From Saprospirales bacterium GYS_P2D (GTDB lineage: Bacteria > Bacteroidota > Bacteroidia > Chitinophagales > Saprospiraceae): DNA of 64,000 bases. The notes beneath the pieces were generated by a model, which searched no databases, was not told the DNA's origin, and was given only the letters and a program-made list of their open reading frames with translations. Every line of letters starts with the position of its first letter. The stretch's first letter is position 1. Position numbers and translations under genes: made by a program. The stretch is from contig WUUP01000008.1 of NCBI GenBank assembly GCA_009833045.1, positions 62,001-126,000 on the forward strand, given 5' to 3'. Below, piece after piece: positions 25,342-34,001 of this stretch.

Positions 25342-26154
25342 TCACCACCCATACGACACTCCCAATGCTCCACTACCGCCCAGCTGGCTATGATGGCTGA
25401 TAGCGGCACTGATGGATAGCTGATCCAGCACACGATATGAGATACCTACCGATGGACCTGCCGAGAGGGTATTGATACCGAGATTGATCTGGAGATCCTC
25501 ATGAGCGGAGTAGGATAGGCCTATACTGAGCTGATCATCTCTTAGGGCATCTGGCGAGTGCTGGTACTCTACATATAGATCCGTCTTAGAAGTGGTATGG
25601 ATACGAGAACCAGCGATGAGTGTCAGAGGAGCCGATAGCTCATCTCCAGCAATGGATTGAGCCATCAGACTGAGATGGATGGCGTCAGTAGGCTGTATGC
25701 CGAGTCCCAGATCAATGTTGAACTGCCCTTGACTGCCGTACTCTCTGAGATCGATACGCTGGTAGCTGACTGTGGTGCCGATAGATAGATGGTCGGTCAG
25801 TAGGCGCCCGTAAGATAGCTGAGCATGATTCTCTCGCCAGCCGGTGATACCATAGTCTGAGAGACTGATGCGCCAGCCCTGCAGCGTGTGGATAGAGCTA
25901 TAGCCCATGGTGACTCGCTGTATAGCGCTGAAGTAGCGATTTTCGCCATGTGCAGTGAGGTACTTTTGGCCATCTTGGCCATGAAGTAGTGCAGGATTAG
26001 TATGTAGTAGATGTGGGCTCGAGGAGTAGGACTGTATCCCGCCCAAGGCTCTCTGGTCAGGTGATATGAGCTGCTCCTGAGCGCTGAGATTCGCCGACAG
26101 GCAGATACTCATGCCACATATCCATAATGCATAATGAATTAGATATGAATTCAT
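25342..26154 (-). CDS. Outer-membrane beta-barrel protein (PorV/PorQ-like)
   Basis: The protein has 270 residues. A signal peptide (about 1-25, ending L-S-A-Q) is followed by a G-G-I-Q-S-Y-S-S-x2-H-L-L-H-T-N-P-A-L segment of the type seen at the start of PorV/PorQ/UPF0164-like barrels (N-P-A), then alternating strands to a C-terminal G-V-S-Y-G-W with aromatic end. It may be a porin-like or T9SS-associated barrel; the length is shorter than PorV. It diverges from the nuclease gene. Confidence 0.7.
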   Translation of the reverse strand: MNSYLIHYALWICGMSICLSANLSAQEQLISPDQRALGGIQSYSSSPHLLHTNPALLHGQDGQKYLTAHGENRYFSAIQRVTMGYSSIHTLQGWRISLSDYGITGWRENHAQLSYGRLLTDHLSIGTTVSYQRIDLREYGSQGQFNIDLGLGIQPTDAIHLSLMAQSIAGDELSAPLTLIAGSRIHTTSKTDLYVEYQHSPDALRDDQLSIGLSYSAHEDLQINLGINTLSAGPSVGISYRVLDQLSISAAISHHSQLGGSGALGVSYGW

Positions 26155-26216
26155 TTTATATTTTCGCTACTCCAAATGTGTCACTCCGGTGCACATACTA
26201 TACACCTACAGGACCT

Positions 26217-27134
26217 ATGGCAAATATAAGACGGAATCATCAGCGAGAGAAAAACCCATTCGTAGGGATGACTCTGCGGGTATTTTTGATGATGGCAGTA
26301 TTGGCTATGCTGTTTTATGTAGCCTACGACAAGCTGGGTATCGGAGGGCAGAGCGAAGAGTCATATGATCAGGTGACGGATACTTTCTTTGATGAGGAGT
26401 ATGATCGCAGTCATCTACTGCCAGAGATAGGTAGTGAGGATGTGATTCATCATAAATACTATTCGCTGGGCTATGATGAGCGGCATGAGCAGGCACGATG
26501 GGTCGCTTATGTCCTCAATAAGAAGGAGCTCCAAATCCCCAATGTGCCGAGGGCCGACAGATTTGAGAAGGATCCACTGGTCTCCACTGGCTCGGCGCAC
26601 TACTATGACTATCGAGGTAGTGGCTATAGTCGAGGACATATGGCGCCGGCAGGAGATATGGCATTTAGCCAAGAGGCCATGGAGGAGTCTTTTTACATGA
26701 GCAATATGAGTCCACAGCGGATCCCATTCAATGGTGGGATCTGGAGAGAGCTCGAAGAGTGTGTCCGTGACTGGGCCTATCGAGAGGAGCACCTCTATGT
26801 GGTGACAGGACCTATACTCGATCAGACTGATGGACGGATCGGTGATAATAAAGTCAGTGTACCTCGTTATTTTTACAAGGCGGTGATGGACATCGATGGT
26901 CGAGATCAGAAAGGGATAGCCTTCATCATGCCCAATGAGAAAAGTGAGAAACCAATAATGGATTTTGCCGTCACAATAGACGAACTCGAAGAGCGACTGG
27001 GCTTTGATCTCTACCCTCATCTGCTGAATGATGATCGGCAGGAAGAAGCCATCGAGTCGCAAATCGATAAATCACTCTGGTCAGTAAATGAAAAACGCTA
27101 CCAGAAACGTATAAAACAATGGAACAATCAGTAA
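26217..27134 (+). CDS. Membrane-anchored DNA/RNA non-specific endonuclease
   Basis: The protein has 305 residues from ATG 26217. An upstream in-frame start would run into the divergent gene. One transmembrane segment (about residues 21-39, V-F-L-M-M-A-V-L-A-M-L-F-Y) anchors it. The nuclease core has Y-S-R-G-H-M-A-P-A-G-D-M near 138-149, where the D/S-R-G-H histidine is the general base in the NucA/EndoG family, and S-N-M-S-P-Q near 163-168. The catalytic domain is probably periplasmic, for nucleic-acid scavenging or degradation. It is 9 bases upstream of the HerA-like gene. Confidence 0.88.
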   Translation: MANIRRNHQREKNPFVGMTLRVFLMMAVLAMLFYVAYDKLGIGGQSEESYDQVTDTFFDEEYDRSHLLPEIGSEDVIHHKYYSLGYDERHEQARWVAYVLNKKELQIPNVPRADRFEKDPLVSTGSAHYYDYRGSGYSRGHMAPAGDMAFSQEAMEESFYMSNMSPQRIPFNGGIWRELEECVRDWAYREEHLYVVTGPILDQTDGRIGDNKVSVPRYFYKAVMDIDGRDQKGIAFIMPNEKSEKPIMDFAVTIDELEERLGFDLYPHLLNDDRQEEAIESQIDKSLWSVNEKRYQKRIKQWNNQ

Positions 27135-27143
27135 AATATTGAT

Positions 27144-28709
27144 ATGAGCAAATTAGAATCATTCGTACAGGACATCACTGATGGATATACTTTTGAGGGA
27201 GATAGTATCTGGCTCGGCGCTGCTATGCTCGATGGTGAAGTGCAGACGGAGAAGTTGGTCCGGCTACCTCTCGGTACGCTCAATCGTCATGGCCTCATAG
27301 CGGGTGCTACCGGTACTGGTAAGACGAAGACGCTCCAGATACTCGCAGAGCAGCTGTCAGCTAATGGTGTCCCATCCCTCGTCATGGATATCAAGGGAGA
27401 TCTCAGTGGTATCGCTGTAGCGAGTGATGGACATCCCAAGATCGATGAGCGTCATGCTAAGATAGGTATCCCCTTCAGCGCAGGGAGTAGCCCTGTGGAG
27501 TTTCTCACACTGTCTGGGGAGAAAGGAGCTCGACTCAGAGCCACAGTGTCGGAGTTTGGCCCCGTACTACTCTCTAAGATCTTAGATCTCACGGATACAC
27601 AGTCAGGTATTTTAGCAGTAGTATTTAAGTATTGTGATGATATGGAGCTGCCGCTGCTCGATCTCGATGATCTCAAAAAAGTGCTCAATTTTGTCATCAA
27701 TGAAGGCAAAGCTGAGATAGCAGAAGAATATGGTAAGATGTCGACTACCTCTGTCGGTACGATAGTGCGAAAGATCGTAGCCCTCGAGCAGCAGGGAGGA
27801 GATATTTTCTTTGGAGAGCGCTCATTTGATCCTGAGGACCTCATCCGCATGGACGAGCAGGGGAGAGGGATGATCTCTATCTTGCGACTGACGGATATAC
27901 AGGATAAACCTGCATTATTTTCGACTTTCATGCTGCAGCTATTGGCAGAGATATATGCTACATTCCCAGAGCAGGGAGATGCTGATCGGCCTAAGTTGGC
28001 TTTATTCATCGATGAGGCACATTTAGTTTTTAATGAAGCATCAGATGCACTTCTTGACCAGATAGAGACGATCGTGAAGCTTATTCGTTCTAAAGGAGTG
28101 GGCATTTTCTTCATTACACAAAATCCTGCGGATATTCCAGAGGCGGTCTTAGGACAGCTGGGGCTGAAAATACAGCATGCTCTAAGAGCCTTTACCGCTA
28201 AGGATCGTAAGGCGATCAAACTGGCTGCACAAAACTACCCGCTCTCTGACTACTATGACGTAGAGCAGCTACTGACAGAGCTGGGCATTGGTGAGGCTTT
28301 CCTCACTGGACTCAATGAAAAAGGGATCCCGACACCACTCGTGCATACTTATCTCAGAGCGCCACAGTCACGGATGGATGTGCTCACAGATCGTGAGATC
28401 GAGGAAATCCTCGAGCAGTCTAAGATCCTCGAAAAATACACAGAAGAAATAGATCGAGAGAGTGCCTATGAGATCTTATCTGCTAAGATCGAAGATGCTC
28501 AAGCAGAAGAGCACAAGGAAAAAATGACTACTGCTCGCAAGTCAACTCGTAGAAGTGAGAAAAGCACTTTTGAAAAGGTCATAAGCAATACTACTACTCG
28601 CCAGATCGGTAGGACAGTAGCTCGAGAGCTGACCAGAGGACTACTTGGAGTATTAGGAGTGAAGACTACTACTCGCAGAAGAAGTCGCAAGACTACTTCA
28701 TGGTTTTAG
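27144..28709 (+). CDS. HerA-like ATPase (DUF853 family)
   Basis: The protein has 521 residues. The pattern I-A-G-A-T-G-T-G-K-T-K-T (Walker A near residues 52-63), D-I-K-G-D-L-S-G-I, a Walker B L-F-I-D-E-A-H-L-V-F near 287-296 and F-I-T-Q-N-P-A-D-I-P are typical of the YjgR/DUF853 group of hexameric HerA-FtsK-type ATPases. The C-terminal tail is very basic (K/R/T-rich with R-R-S-R-K), perhaps for nucleic-acid contact. HerA proteins pump DNA with the NurA nuclease; here a non-specific endonuclease gene lies directly upstream, but no NurA is seen. Confidence 0.9.
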   Translation: MSKLESFVQDITDGYTFEGDSIWLGAAMLDGEVQTEKLVRLPLGTLNRHGLIAGATGTGKTKTLQILAEQLSANGVPSLVMDIKGDLSGIAVASDGHPKIDERHAKIGIPFSAGSSPVEFLTLSGEKGARLRATVSEFGPVLLSKILDLTDTQSGILAVVFKYCDDMELPLLDLDDLKKVLNFVINEGKAEIAEEYGKMSTTSVGTIVRKIVALEQQGGDIFFGERSFDPEDLIRMDEQGRGMISILRLTDIQDKPALFSTFMLQLLAEIYATFPEQGDADRPKLALFIDEAHLVFNEASDALLDQIETIVKLIRSKGVGIFFITQNPADIPEAVLGQLGLKIQHALRAFTAKDRKAIKLAAQNYPLSDYYDVEQLLTELGIGEAFLTGLNEKGIPTPLVHTYLRAPQSRMDVLTDREIEEILEQSKILEKYTEEIDRESAYEILSAKIEDAQAEEHKEKMTTARKSTRRSEKSTFEKVISNTTTRQIGRTVARELTRGLLGVLGVKTTTRRRSRKTTSWF

Positions 28710-28741
28710 TAGCTGGCCAGTCTAATTGTACATAGACACAG

Positions 28742-28764
28742 GCCCTATATAAATAAGGGCTTTT
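28742..28764 (+). terminator. Terminator of the HerA-like gene
   Basis: GCCCT (28742-28746) and AGGGC (28756-28760) form a short stem followed by TTTT. It lies 32 bases after the stop codon. Confidence 0.55.
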
Positions 28765-28773
28765 AGGATTGAA

Positions 28774-28803
28774 AAAGGGTGACTAAGTGATTAGTTACCC
28801 TTT
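28774..28803 (-). terminator. Terminator overlapping the end of the thioredoxin-like gene
   Basis: A 13-pair stem (28774-28786 with 28791-28803, one G-U pair, four-base loop GTGA) includes the last codons and stop of the minus-strand gene and is followed on that strand by five T. The stop codon therefore lies inside the hairpin. Confidence 0.8.
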
Positions 28804-29378
28804 ACTAATTTGGTATGATTCATATTTTTCATTTCGAGCGATTGAGGCTTTAGCTCACGCTGATAGTTTCGCTGATAGACGACCCACGGTGTAGTCTTGT
28901 GATGGTCCTCAGCAAAGTAAGTCATGATGCGCTCGAGATTTTCAGGAGATTGAAATCCTGGTATAGCTTGTATGACATTTGCATTTTCATCGAGGAATAC
29001 GATCGTCGGATAGCGGAGCTGACTGTTTGTGATTTTCGCCGCTAAGGCATGATATCCTCTACGTCCTCCTTTAGTGAATACGTATTCTTCATTTTTAAAA
29101 GTGATCGGCTCACGCTGCTCAGCGTTGAATTTGATCGCGACATAATGCTCACTGATATAATCTGTGATGAATGAATCCTGAAAAGTCGTCTTATCCATTT
29201 TTTTGCACCAGCCACACCAGTCAGTATATAGATCTACGATGTACTTCTTTTTTTGCTGCTGTCCTTTGTTGATACCACTGGTCCAATCTTGCCACTCGAT
29301 TTTATCCTGTCCCATCATCGTGGCAGTAGATCCGAGTAGTAAAATTACAGCGTACAAAATTCCTTTCTTCATATTCAT
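28791..29378 (-). CDS. Periplasmic thioredoxin-family protein
   Basis: The protein has 195 residues. A signal peptide (about 1-23, ending M-M-G-Q) directs it to the periplasm. The thioredoxin fold follows with the motif D-W-C-G-W-C-K-K near residues 53-60, a C-x2-C site that suits a reductase or isomerase, then the cis-proline strand R-Y-P-T-I-V-F-L near 121-128. The last ~40 residues (H-H-K-T-T-P-W-x3-Q-R-N-Y) are an extension. It probably maintains thiols of exported proteins; partner unknown. It ends in a terminator. Confidence 0.85.
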   Translation of the reverse strand: MNMKKGILYAVILLLGSTATMMGQDKIEWQDWTSGINKGQQQKKKYIVDLYTDWCGWCKKMDKTTFQDSFITDYISEHYVAIKFNAEQREPITFKNEEYVFTKGGRRGYHALAAKITNSQLRYPTIVFLDENANVIQAIPGFQSPENLERIMTYFAEDHHKTTPWVVYQRNYQRELKPQSLEMKNMNHTKLVKGN

Positions 29379-29484
29379 CTCTAAGTCGCTAACAAAATAA
29401 CAATAACGATAAGATTATTACAAAGACAGCGACCTGATTGATGTGGTTTTAAAATAACTTTAACCAATGTCTTAAGAGATGTGA

Positions 29485-30540
29485 TTATGGGTCTAATCTG
29501 TTGATTATGAGTGCATTGTTGTCTGTGAGTTGATATTCTTCCTGTATTTGTCCAGTTATGACTGGAGCCTTGATTCCTTTATTGAGATTATTATCAGAGC
29601 GGATCAGTCTGGCCTCGTCCCAATATCCTTGCTCGATCATACTCGTCAATAGGGCCTTGCCACCTTCAATCATAAGTCTACCGACACTCCGCTGATAGAG
29701 ATCTCGGAGTATATAGTCCAGTTGTGCTTCTGGATTTTCTGGAATACGTATTACTACTTTTTCTTGTGATAAGGTAGTGTAGGCGGCTTGAGTAGTATAG
29801 ACGATCGTCGGATGCTCGTCTGATAGGAGCTGATGGGATGTCGGTATGCGTCCTTGGCGATCAATCACCACTCGCAGTGGAGTCCGGCCCGGCCACAGTC
29901 GAGTAGTCAGCTTTGGGTCATCGGTCACGGCGGTCTGCGTACCTACCATGATAGCATCGATCTCAGTCCGCCATTTGTGGACCTGTGCCTTGCTGTATTC
30001 ATTGCTGATCCAGACGGATTTATCTTTTTGTCCCATGTAGCCATCTTTGCTCATGGCATATTTGAGGATGACGTAGGGTCGTCGATATTTTTGCTGAGTA
30101 AGAAATGCTCTATTGAGCTCACGACCCGCTGCTTCCATTACTCCAGTGATGACTTCGACTCCATGATCCCTGAGTAGGGTGACACTGCGGCCACTCATTT
30201 TGGGATTAGGATCGGTCTGGCAGATCACGACTCTGGGGATACCTGACTCGAGGATGATATCAGTGCAGGGCGGAGTTTTGCCGTGGTGATTACAGGGCTC
30301 AAGGGTGACATATATTGTCGATTTAGGGAGTAGTTTCCGATCGTACTCGGAGACATTGAGGATGGCGTTTCGCTCGGCATGTAGACCGCCGTAGGCTTCG
30401 TGATAGCCCTCGCTGATGATGCGGCCATCATAGACGATGACAGATCCCACCATGGGATTAGTCTTGACATGACCCAGGCCTCGAGCAGCCAGCGTGAGGG
30501 CTCTGCTCATATATAGATCATGTGCTGATCGGTCAGTCAT
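29485..30540 (-). CDS. ribD: Riboflavin biosynthesis protein RibD (deaminase/reductase)
   Basis: The protein has 351 residues, the normal bifunctional length. The N-terminal deaminase has H-A-E-R-N-A-I near residues 54-60 and P-C-N-H-H-G-K-T-P-P-C near 81-91, the zinc ligands. The C-terminal reductase domain starts near 150 (P-Y-V-I-L-K-Y-A-M-S-x-D-G) with R-L-M-I-E-G-G-K-A-L near 293-302. It converts the first pyrimidine intermediate of riboflavin synthesis in two steps using NADPH. It follows the cysteine desulfurase gene after 2 bases in one run. Confidence 0.95.
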   Translation of the reverse strand: MTDRSAHDLYMSRALTLAARGLGHVKTNPMVGSVIVYDGRIISEGYHEAYGGLHAERNAILNVSEYDRKLLPKSTIYVTLEPCNHHGKTPPCTDIILESGIPRVVICQTDPNPKMSGRSVTLLRDHGVEVITGVMEAAGRELNRAFLTQQKYRRPYVILKYAMSKDGYMGQKDKSVWISNEYSKAQVHKWRTEIDAIMVGTQTAVTDDPKLTTRLWPGRTPLRVVIDRQGRIPTSHQLLSDEHPTIVYTTQAAYTTLSQEKVVIRIPENPEAQLDYILRDLYQRSVGRLMIEGGKALLTSMIEQGYWDEARLIRSDNNLNKGIKAPVITGQIQEEYQLTDNNALIINRLDP

Positions 30541-30542
30541 GA

Positions 30543-31670
30543 TCAGTCTATGAGGTCTTTGAGTTTAGAGATGACATAGTCGATCTCGTCAGTAGTATTT
30601 TGTGAGGAGAAAGAGAATCGGATGTTCTTTCGATCCGGATCTGACTGTATCGCCTCATGCACGTGGCTATCTCGCTCTGCACCAGAGCTACAGGCACTAC
30701 CTGCGGAGGCACAGATACCACTGATATCCAGATTAAACATGATTAGATCTGTCTTGATGGTCTTAGGGAGCGATATATTGAGGATATGCGGTAGATATCG
30801 CTCATCTTGATTACCATTGTATTGGACGACTGGGATATGTTTCGCAGCTTCTGTTTTAAAGTATTGGCGCAGCGCTTCTGTTTTTTGATTGTGCACTTCT
30901 CGCTCATGATAGAGTAGTTCCAGTGCCTTGGCAAAACCTACTATACCATATAGATTCTCGGTGCCTGATCGGAGATCCCGCTCTTGGCCTCCACCCCGGA
31001 TCATCGATTTGATCATGTTATCATTGTTGATATAGATGATCCCGATTCCTTTGGGACCATAGATTTTATGTCCAGATCCAGATAGGAAGCTTAGTTTAGT
31101 TTGACTGAGGTCAATGTCCAATTTACCAATCGTCTGTACAGTATCACTATGCAGCAGGGCGTCATGAGTAGCGCAGATATCGGATGCTTGCTGCAGATCC
31201 AGAACAGTACCTATTTCGTTATTGCCATGCATCAGAGACACAAGTGTTTTCTGACCGGAGCTCAGTAGACTATCGAGTTGACTATAGTCAATATTGCCAT
31301 ATCCATCTACATCGAGATATGTGATTTCGACGGCAGGGTACTCTTCCTTAATCTCCGCTAATGTATTCAGTACGCAGGGGTGCTCAGTTTTACTGGATAT
31401 GATGCGCTGTACGCCCAGATCAATGACACTTCGCTTTAGCGCCATATTATTAGACTCGGTAGCACACGAAGTGAAAAATATCTCGCCAGTGGATGCTTTG
31501 AGGATCTCTGCTACGCTCTTTCGAGCATCTTCGATGAGCGTCCGAGCTTTGCGACCATGAGCATGTATAGAGGATGGATTACCATAGTCCTTGGTCATGA
31601 CTTGGTGCATGACTTCGATCACTGCTGGATGCAGAGGAGTCGTCGCTGCATTGTCGAGATATACCTGCAT
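30543..31670 (-). CDS. Cysteine desulfurase (NifS/IscS family)
   Basis: The protein has 375 residues. It shows Y-L-D-N-A-A-T-T-P at the start, the ...H-G-N-N-E-I-G-T segment near 148-155, the PLP lysine motif S-G-S-G-H-K-I-Y-G-P-K-G near 198-209, and a catalytic-cysteine loop S-A-G-S-A-C-S-S-G-A near 325-334 (Cys about 330). It takes sulfur from cysteine for Fe-S clusters or tRNA thiolation. It is shorter than E. coli IscS. No iscU or iscA is next to it; it lies between glmM (6 bases) and ribD (2 bases). Confidence 0.93.
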   Translation of the reverse strand: MQVYLDNAATTPLHPAVIEVMHQVMTKDYGNPSSIHAHGRKARTLIEDARKSVAEILKASTGEIFFTSCATESNNMALKRSVIDLGVQRIISSKTEHPCVLNTLAEIKEEYPAVEITYLDVDGYGNIDYSQLDSLLSSGQKTLVSLMHGNNEIGTVLDLQQASDICATHDALLHSDTVQTIGKLDIDLSQTKLSFLSGSGHKIYGPKGIGIIYINNDNMIKSMIRGGGQERDLRSGTENLYGIVGFAKALELLYHEREVHNQKTEALRQYFKTEAAKHIPVVQYNGNQDERYLPHILNISLPKTIKTDLIMFNLDISGICASAGSACSSGAERDSHVHEAIQSDPDRKNIRFSFSSQNTTDEIDYVISKLKDLID

Positions 31671-31676
31671 AGTGTA

Positions 31677-33056
31677 TTAGCTTAGAGTTTGATTGACTAT
31701 TGTCCTTATTTTATTTGATAGACTTCTTGCGATTTCTTCCGTTTGTCCTTCGGCATATAGCCGGATGATTGGCTCAGTATTCGATTTTCTGAGATGTACC
31801 CATCCCTCCGAGAAATATATTTTTACTCCATCCTGTGTATCTACCTCATGATCACTAAAGCCTTTTTCTACTTGACTGAGGAGATGATCAACGTCTATTT
31901 CAGGAGTGAGTTTGATTTTGTCTTTAGTGATGACATAGTCGGTGAACTGGCTACGATATTTGCTGAGTGTCATTCCTTTTGCCTCGAGAGCGGTAAGCAG
32001 CAGCGCTACGCCGACGAGAGCATCTCTGCCACTGTGTAGGGCAGGGTAGATGATACCTCCATTTCCTTCACCACCTATCACAGCGTTGACCTCTTTCATC
32101 TTGGTGACTACATTCACTTCCCCTACAGCGGCAGCTGCGTAGCTTTGACCAGCGGCCTCTGTGATCTGACGGAGTACTATGGTAGAGGATAGATTGGATA
32201 CAGTATTGCCAGGAGTATTATCGAGGATCCACTGAGCTACCATGACAAGTGTATACTCTTCTCCACAGTATTTTCCGTTTTCATCCACGAATGCTAAGCG
32301 ATCTACATCAGGATCTACGGCTATCCCGAGGTCAGCTCCTACCTCTCTTACTTTTTCTGATAGTTCAGTGAGATTTGCTTCCAGGGGCTCAGGATTATGA
32401 GCGAAGTCTCCAGTGATCTCCTTATTGAGCAGCACATATTCGCATCCGAGAGTAGTGAGTAGTTCTGGTAGCGCCAGAGCGCCAGTAGAGTTAATACAGT
32501 CTACTACGACTTTATATTTATTTTCTCTGACCTTCGATGCTTGGACTAATGGTAAGTCCAATATGGCTTTGATATGGTCGATGATCGCATTATCAATAGA
32601 TATAATATCACCGAGCTGATTTACCTCGCTAAAACTGTAGTCTTTCGCCTTGGCAATATCCAAGAGTGCTTTACCCATTTCGTGTGATATGAATTCTCCC
32701 TTTTCATTGAGAAACTTAAGGGCATTCCATTCTTTGGGATTGTGACTGGCTGTGATTATGATACCTCCACCAGCGCCATGCTGCGTGACAGCCATCTCTA
32801 CGGTCGGAGTGGTCGAATATCCGAGATCAAATACGGTGAATCCCATCATGGTCAATGAATGCATAGCGAGCTGTTGCACCGATTCGCCGCTGATGCGGCC
32901 GTCTCGGCCTATGACGATCGTGCGTTTATCTGTTTTGGATTTAATGAGCTCGGCATATGCACAGCAAAACTCCACGATGTCGATAGCAGTCAGATTATCT
33001 CCTGCTTTACCGCCGATCGTGCCTCTCATTCCAGATATTGACTTTATTAGTGTCAT
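31677..33056 (-). CDS. glmM: Phosphoglucosamine/phosphomannomutase family, probable GlmM
   Basis: The protein has 459 residues. It contains S-G-M-R-G-T-I-G-G near residue 8, the phosphoserine loop T-A-S-H-N-P-K-E-W-N near 101-110, the metal loop D-P-D-V-D-R-L near 247-253, G-E-G-N-G-G near 329-334, and the sugar-phosphate loop R-K-S-N-T-E-P near 427-433. This is the alpha-D-phosphohexomutase family; gene length and motif wording fit bacterial phosphoglucosamine mutase, which makes glucosamine-1-phosphate for peptidoglycan and lipid A. A phosphomannomutase role cannot be excluded. It is the first gene of the glmM / cysteine desulfurase / ribD run. Confidence 0.88.
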   Translation of the reverse strand: MTLIKSISGMRGTIGGKAGDNLTAIDIVEFCCAYAELIKSKTDKRTIVIGRDGRISGESVQQLAMHSLTMMGFTVFDLGYSTTPTVEMAVTQHGAGGGIIITASHNPKEWNALKFLNEKGEFISHEMGKALLDIAKAKDYSFSEVNQLGDIISIDNAIIDHIKAILDLPLVQASKVRENKYKVVVDCINSTGALALPELLTTLGCEYVLLNKEITGDFAHNPEPLEANLTELSEKVREVGADLGIAVDPDVDRLAFVDENGKYCGEEYTLVMVAQWILDNTPGNTVSNLSSTIVLRQITEAAGQSYAAAAVGEVNVVTKMKEVNAVIGGEGNGGIIYPALHSGRDALVGVALLLTALEAKGMTLSKYRSQFTDYVITKDKIKLTPEIDVDHLLSQVEKGFSDHEVDTQDGVKIYFSEGWVHLRKSNTEPIIRLYAEGQTEEIARSLSNKIRTIVNQTLS

Positions 33057-33306
33057 TATAGATGTATATTTCTTTTTATTAGCACGATTTTGAGTAAAAA
33101 TAAATAATTATATAAACTGATCGTCATGCTATCATGTATTTAATAATGGTCCTCTTCAAAGGTGGGGGCAAATTTAAACTGCATGTGGGAATAATGGCAG
33201 TATTGAGCAGATTAGCTATTCTAATATATAGTCTGACCATAGCTCAGCTGCGGCTATTTTACAGTTGCGGCTTGGACTGTCGCTTCTGGCGAGTATCTTT
33301 ATTCTT

Positions 33307-33870
33307 ATGGATTTTTTATTGAGTTGGGATCATGAGTTGTTTCGTTTGATCAATCAGGTGTGGACATCTCCATTAGCTGATAGCATACTGCCGTTGGTGC
33401 GCAATAAGTATATCTGGTTTCCTCTCTATGTTTTCATCTTATGCTACATCTTTATAAGACATCAATTTCCTAAATCTGGGATTATAGCTTTAGGCCTATT
33501 GAGTTGTGTGATCTCTACAGATATCGCCAGTTCTCAGCTCATCAAGAAGCAGGTGCGACGTACTCGACCATGCAATGAGTGGGTCATCGCACATCAAGTA
33601 GATGAGCGGGTACGATGTGGCTACGGATTTAGCTTCCCCTCTTCTCATGCAGCTAATCATACTGCTATGGCTACGTTTTTGATCTTAGTATTGGCGATGC
33701 CGTTTTATATGGAGCTCCTGTTGGTGATTTGGGTGATGATCATATGCTATGCACAGATGTATGTGGGAGTTCATTATCCACTTGATATTATAGCCGGATC
33801 GTTGTTTGGCTATCTTATAGCCCGACTGTGGTCAATGTTAGTCAATCTACAATTGAGTATGAACCCATGA
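33307..33870 (+). CDS. PAP2-family phosphatase
   Basis: The protein has 187 residues from ATG 33307; an upstream in-frame TTG adds an unlikely tail. It has five to six hydrophobic segments. The PAP2 motif set is present: K-x5-R-P (K-K-Q-V-R-R-T-R-P near 81-89), P-S-S-H-A near 111-115, and a third motif V-H-Y-P-L-D-I near 151-157. It probably removes phosphate from lipids such as undecaprenyl diphosphate at the membrane. It stands alone between glmM and the giant protein gene. Confidence 0.9.
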   Translation: MDFLLSWDHELFRLINQVWTSPLADSILPLVRNKYIWFPLYVFILCYIFIRHQFPKSGIIALGLLSCVISTDIASSQLIKKQVRRTRPCNEWVIAHQVDERVRCGYGFSFPSSHAANHTAMATFLILVLAMPFYMELLLVIWVMIICYAQMYVGVHYPLDIIAGSLFGYLIARLWSMLVNLQLSMNP

Positions 33871-33939
33871 TCGAAGCGCAGACTTTGGGGACTCAATATT
33901 AAAGGAGTTAGACTAATTTTCTCAATCGGGTTGTGCTGT

Positions 33940-33976
33940 AAAAAAAGAGGCTTCCGATCGAAAGATCAAAAGCCTC
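33940..33976 (-). terminator. Terminator of the giant SprB-like gene
   Basis: GAGGCTT (33947-33953) pairs with AAGCCTC (33970-33976) around an inner GATC-GAAA-GATC helix with a GNRA-type loop; on the minus strand it ends in seven T. It follows the stop codon by about 26 bases. Confidence 0.85.
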
Positions 33977-34001
33977 GCTTTATTATTTGATGGAGTTTGA
34001 T

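Noticed and set aside
26415-27062. A 215-residue minus-strand frame opposite the endonuclease.
   Set aside because: It is antisense to the conserved nuclease motif and rich in His/Ile without a family pattern.
27452-28219. A 255-residue open frame on the minus strand inside the HerA-like gene.
   Set aside because: It is antisense to a gene with clear Walker motifs, is Ser/Arg-rich low-complexity, and has no recognisable family.
33134-33322. A 62-residue plus-strand frame upstream of the PAP2 phosphatase.
   Set aside because: It overlaps the phosphatase start in another frame and has no family features.
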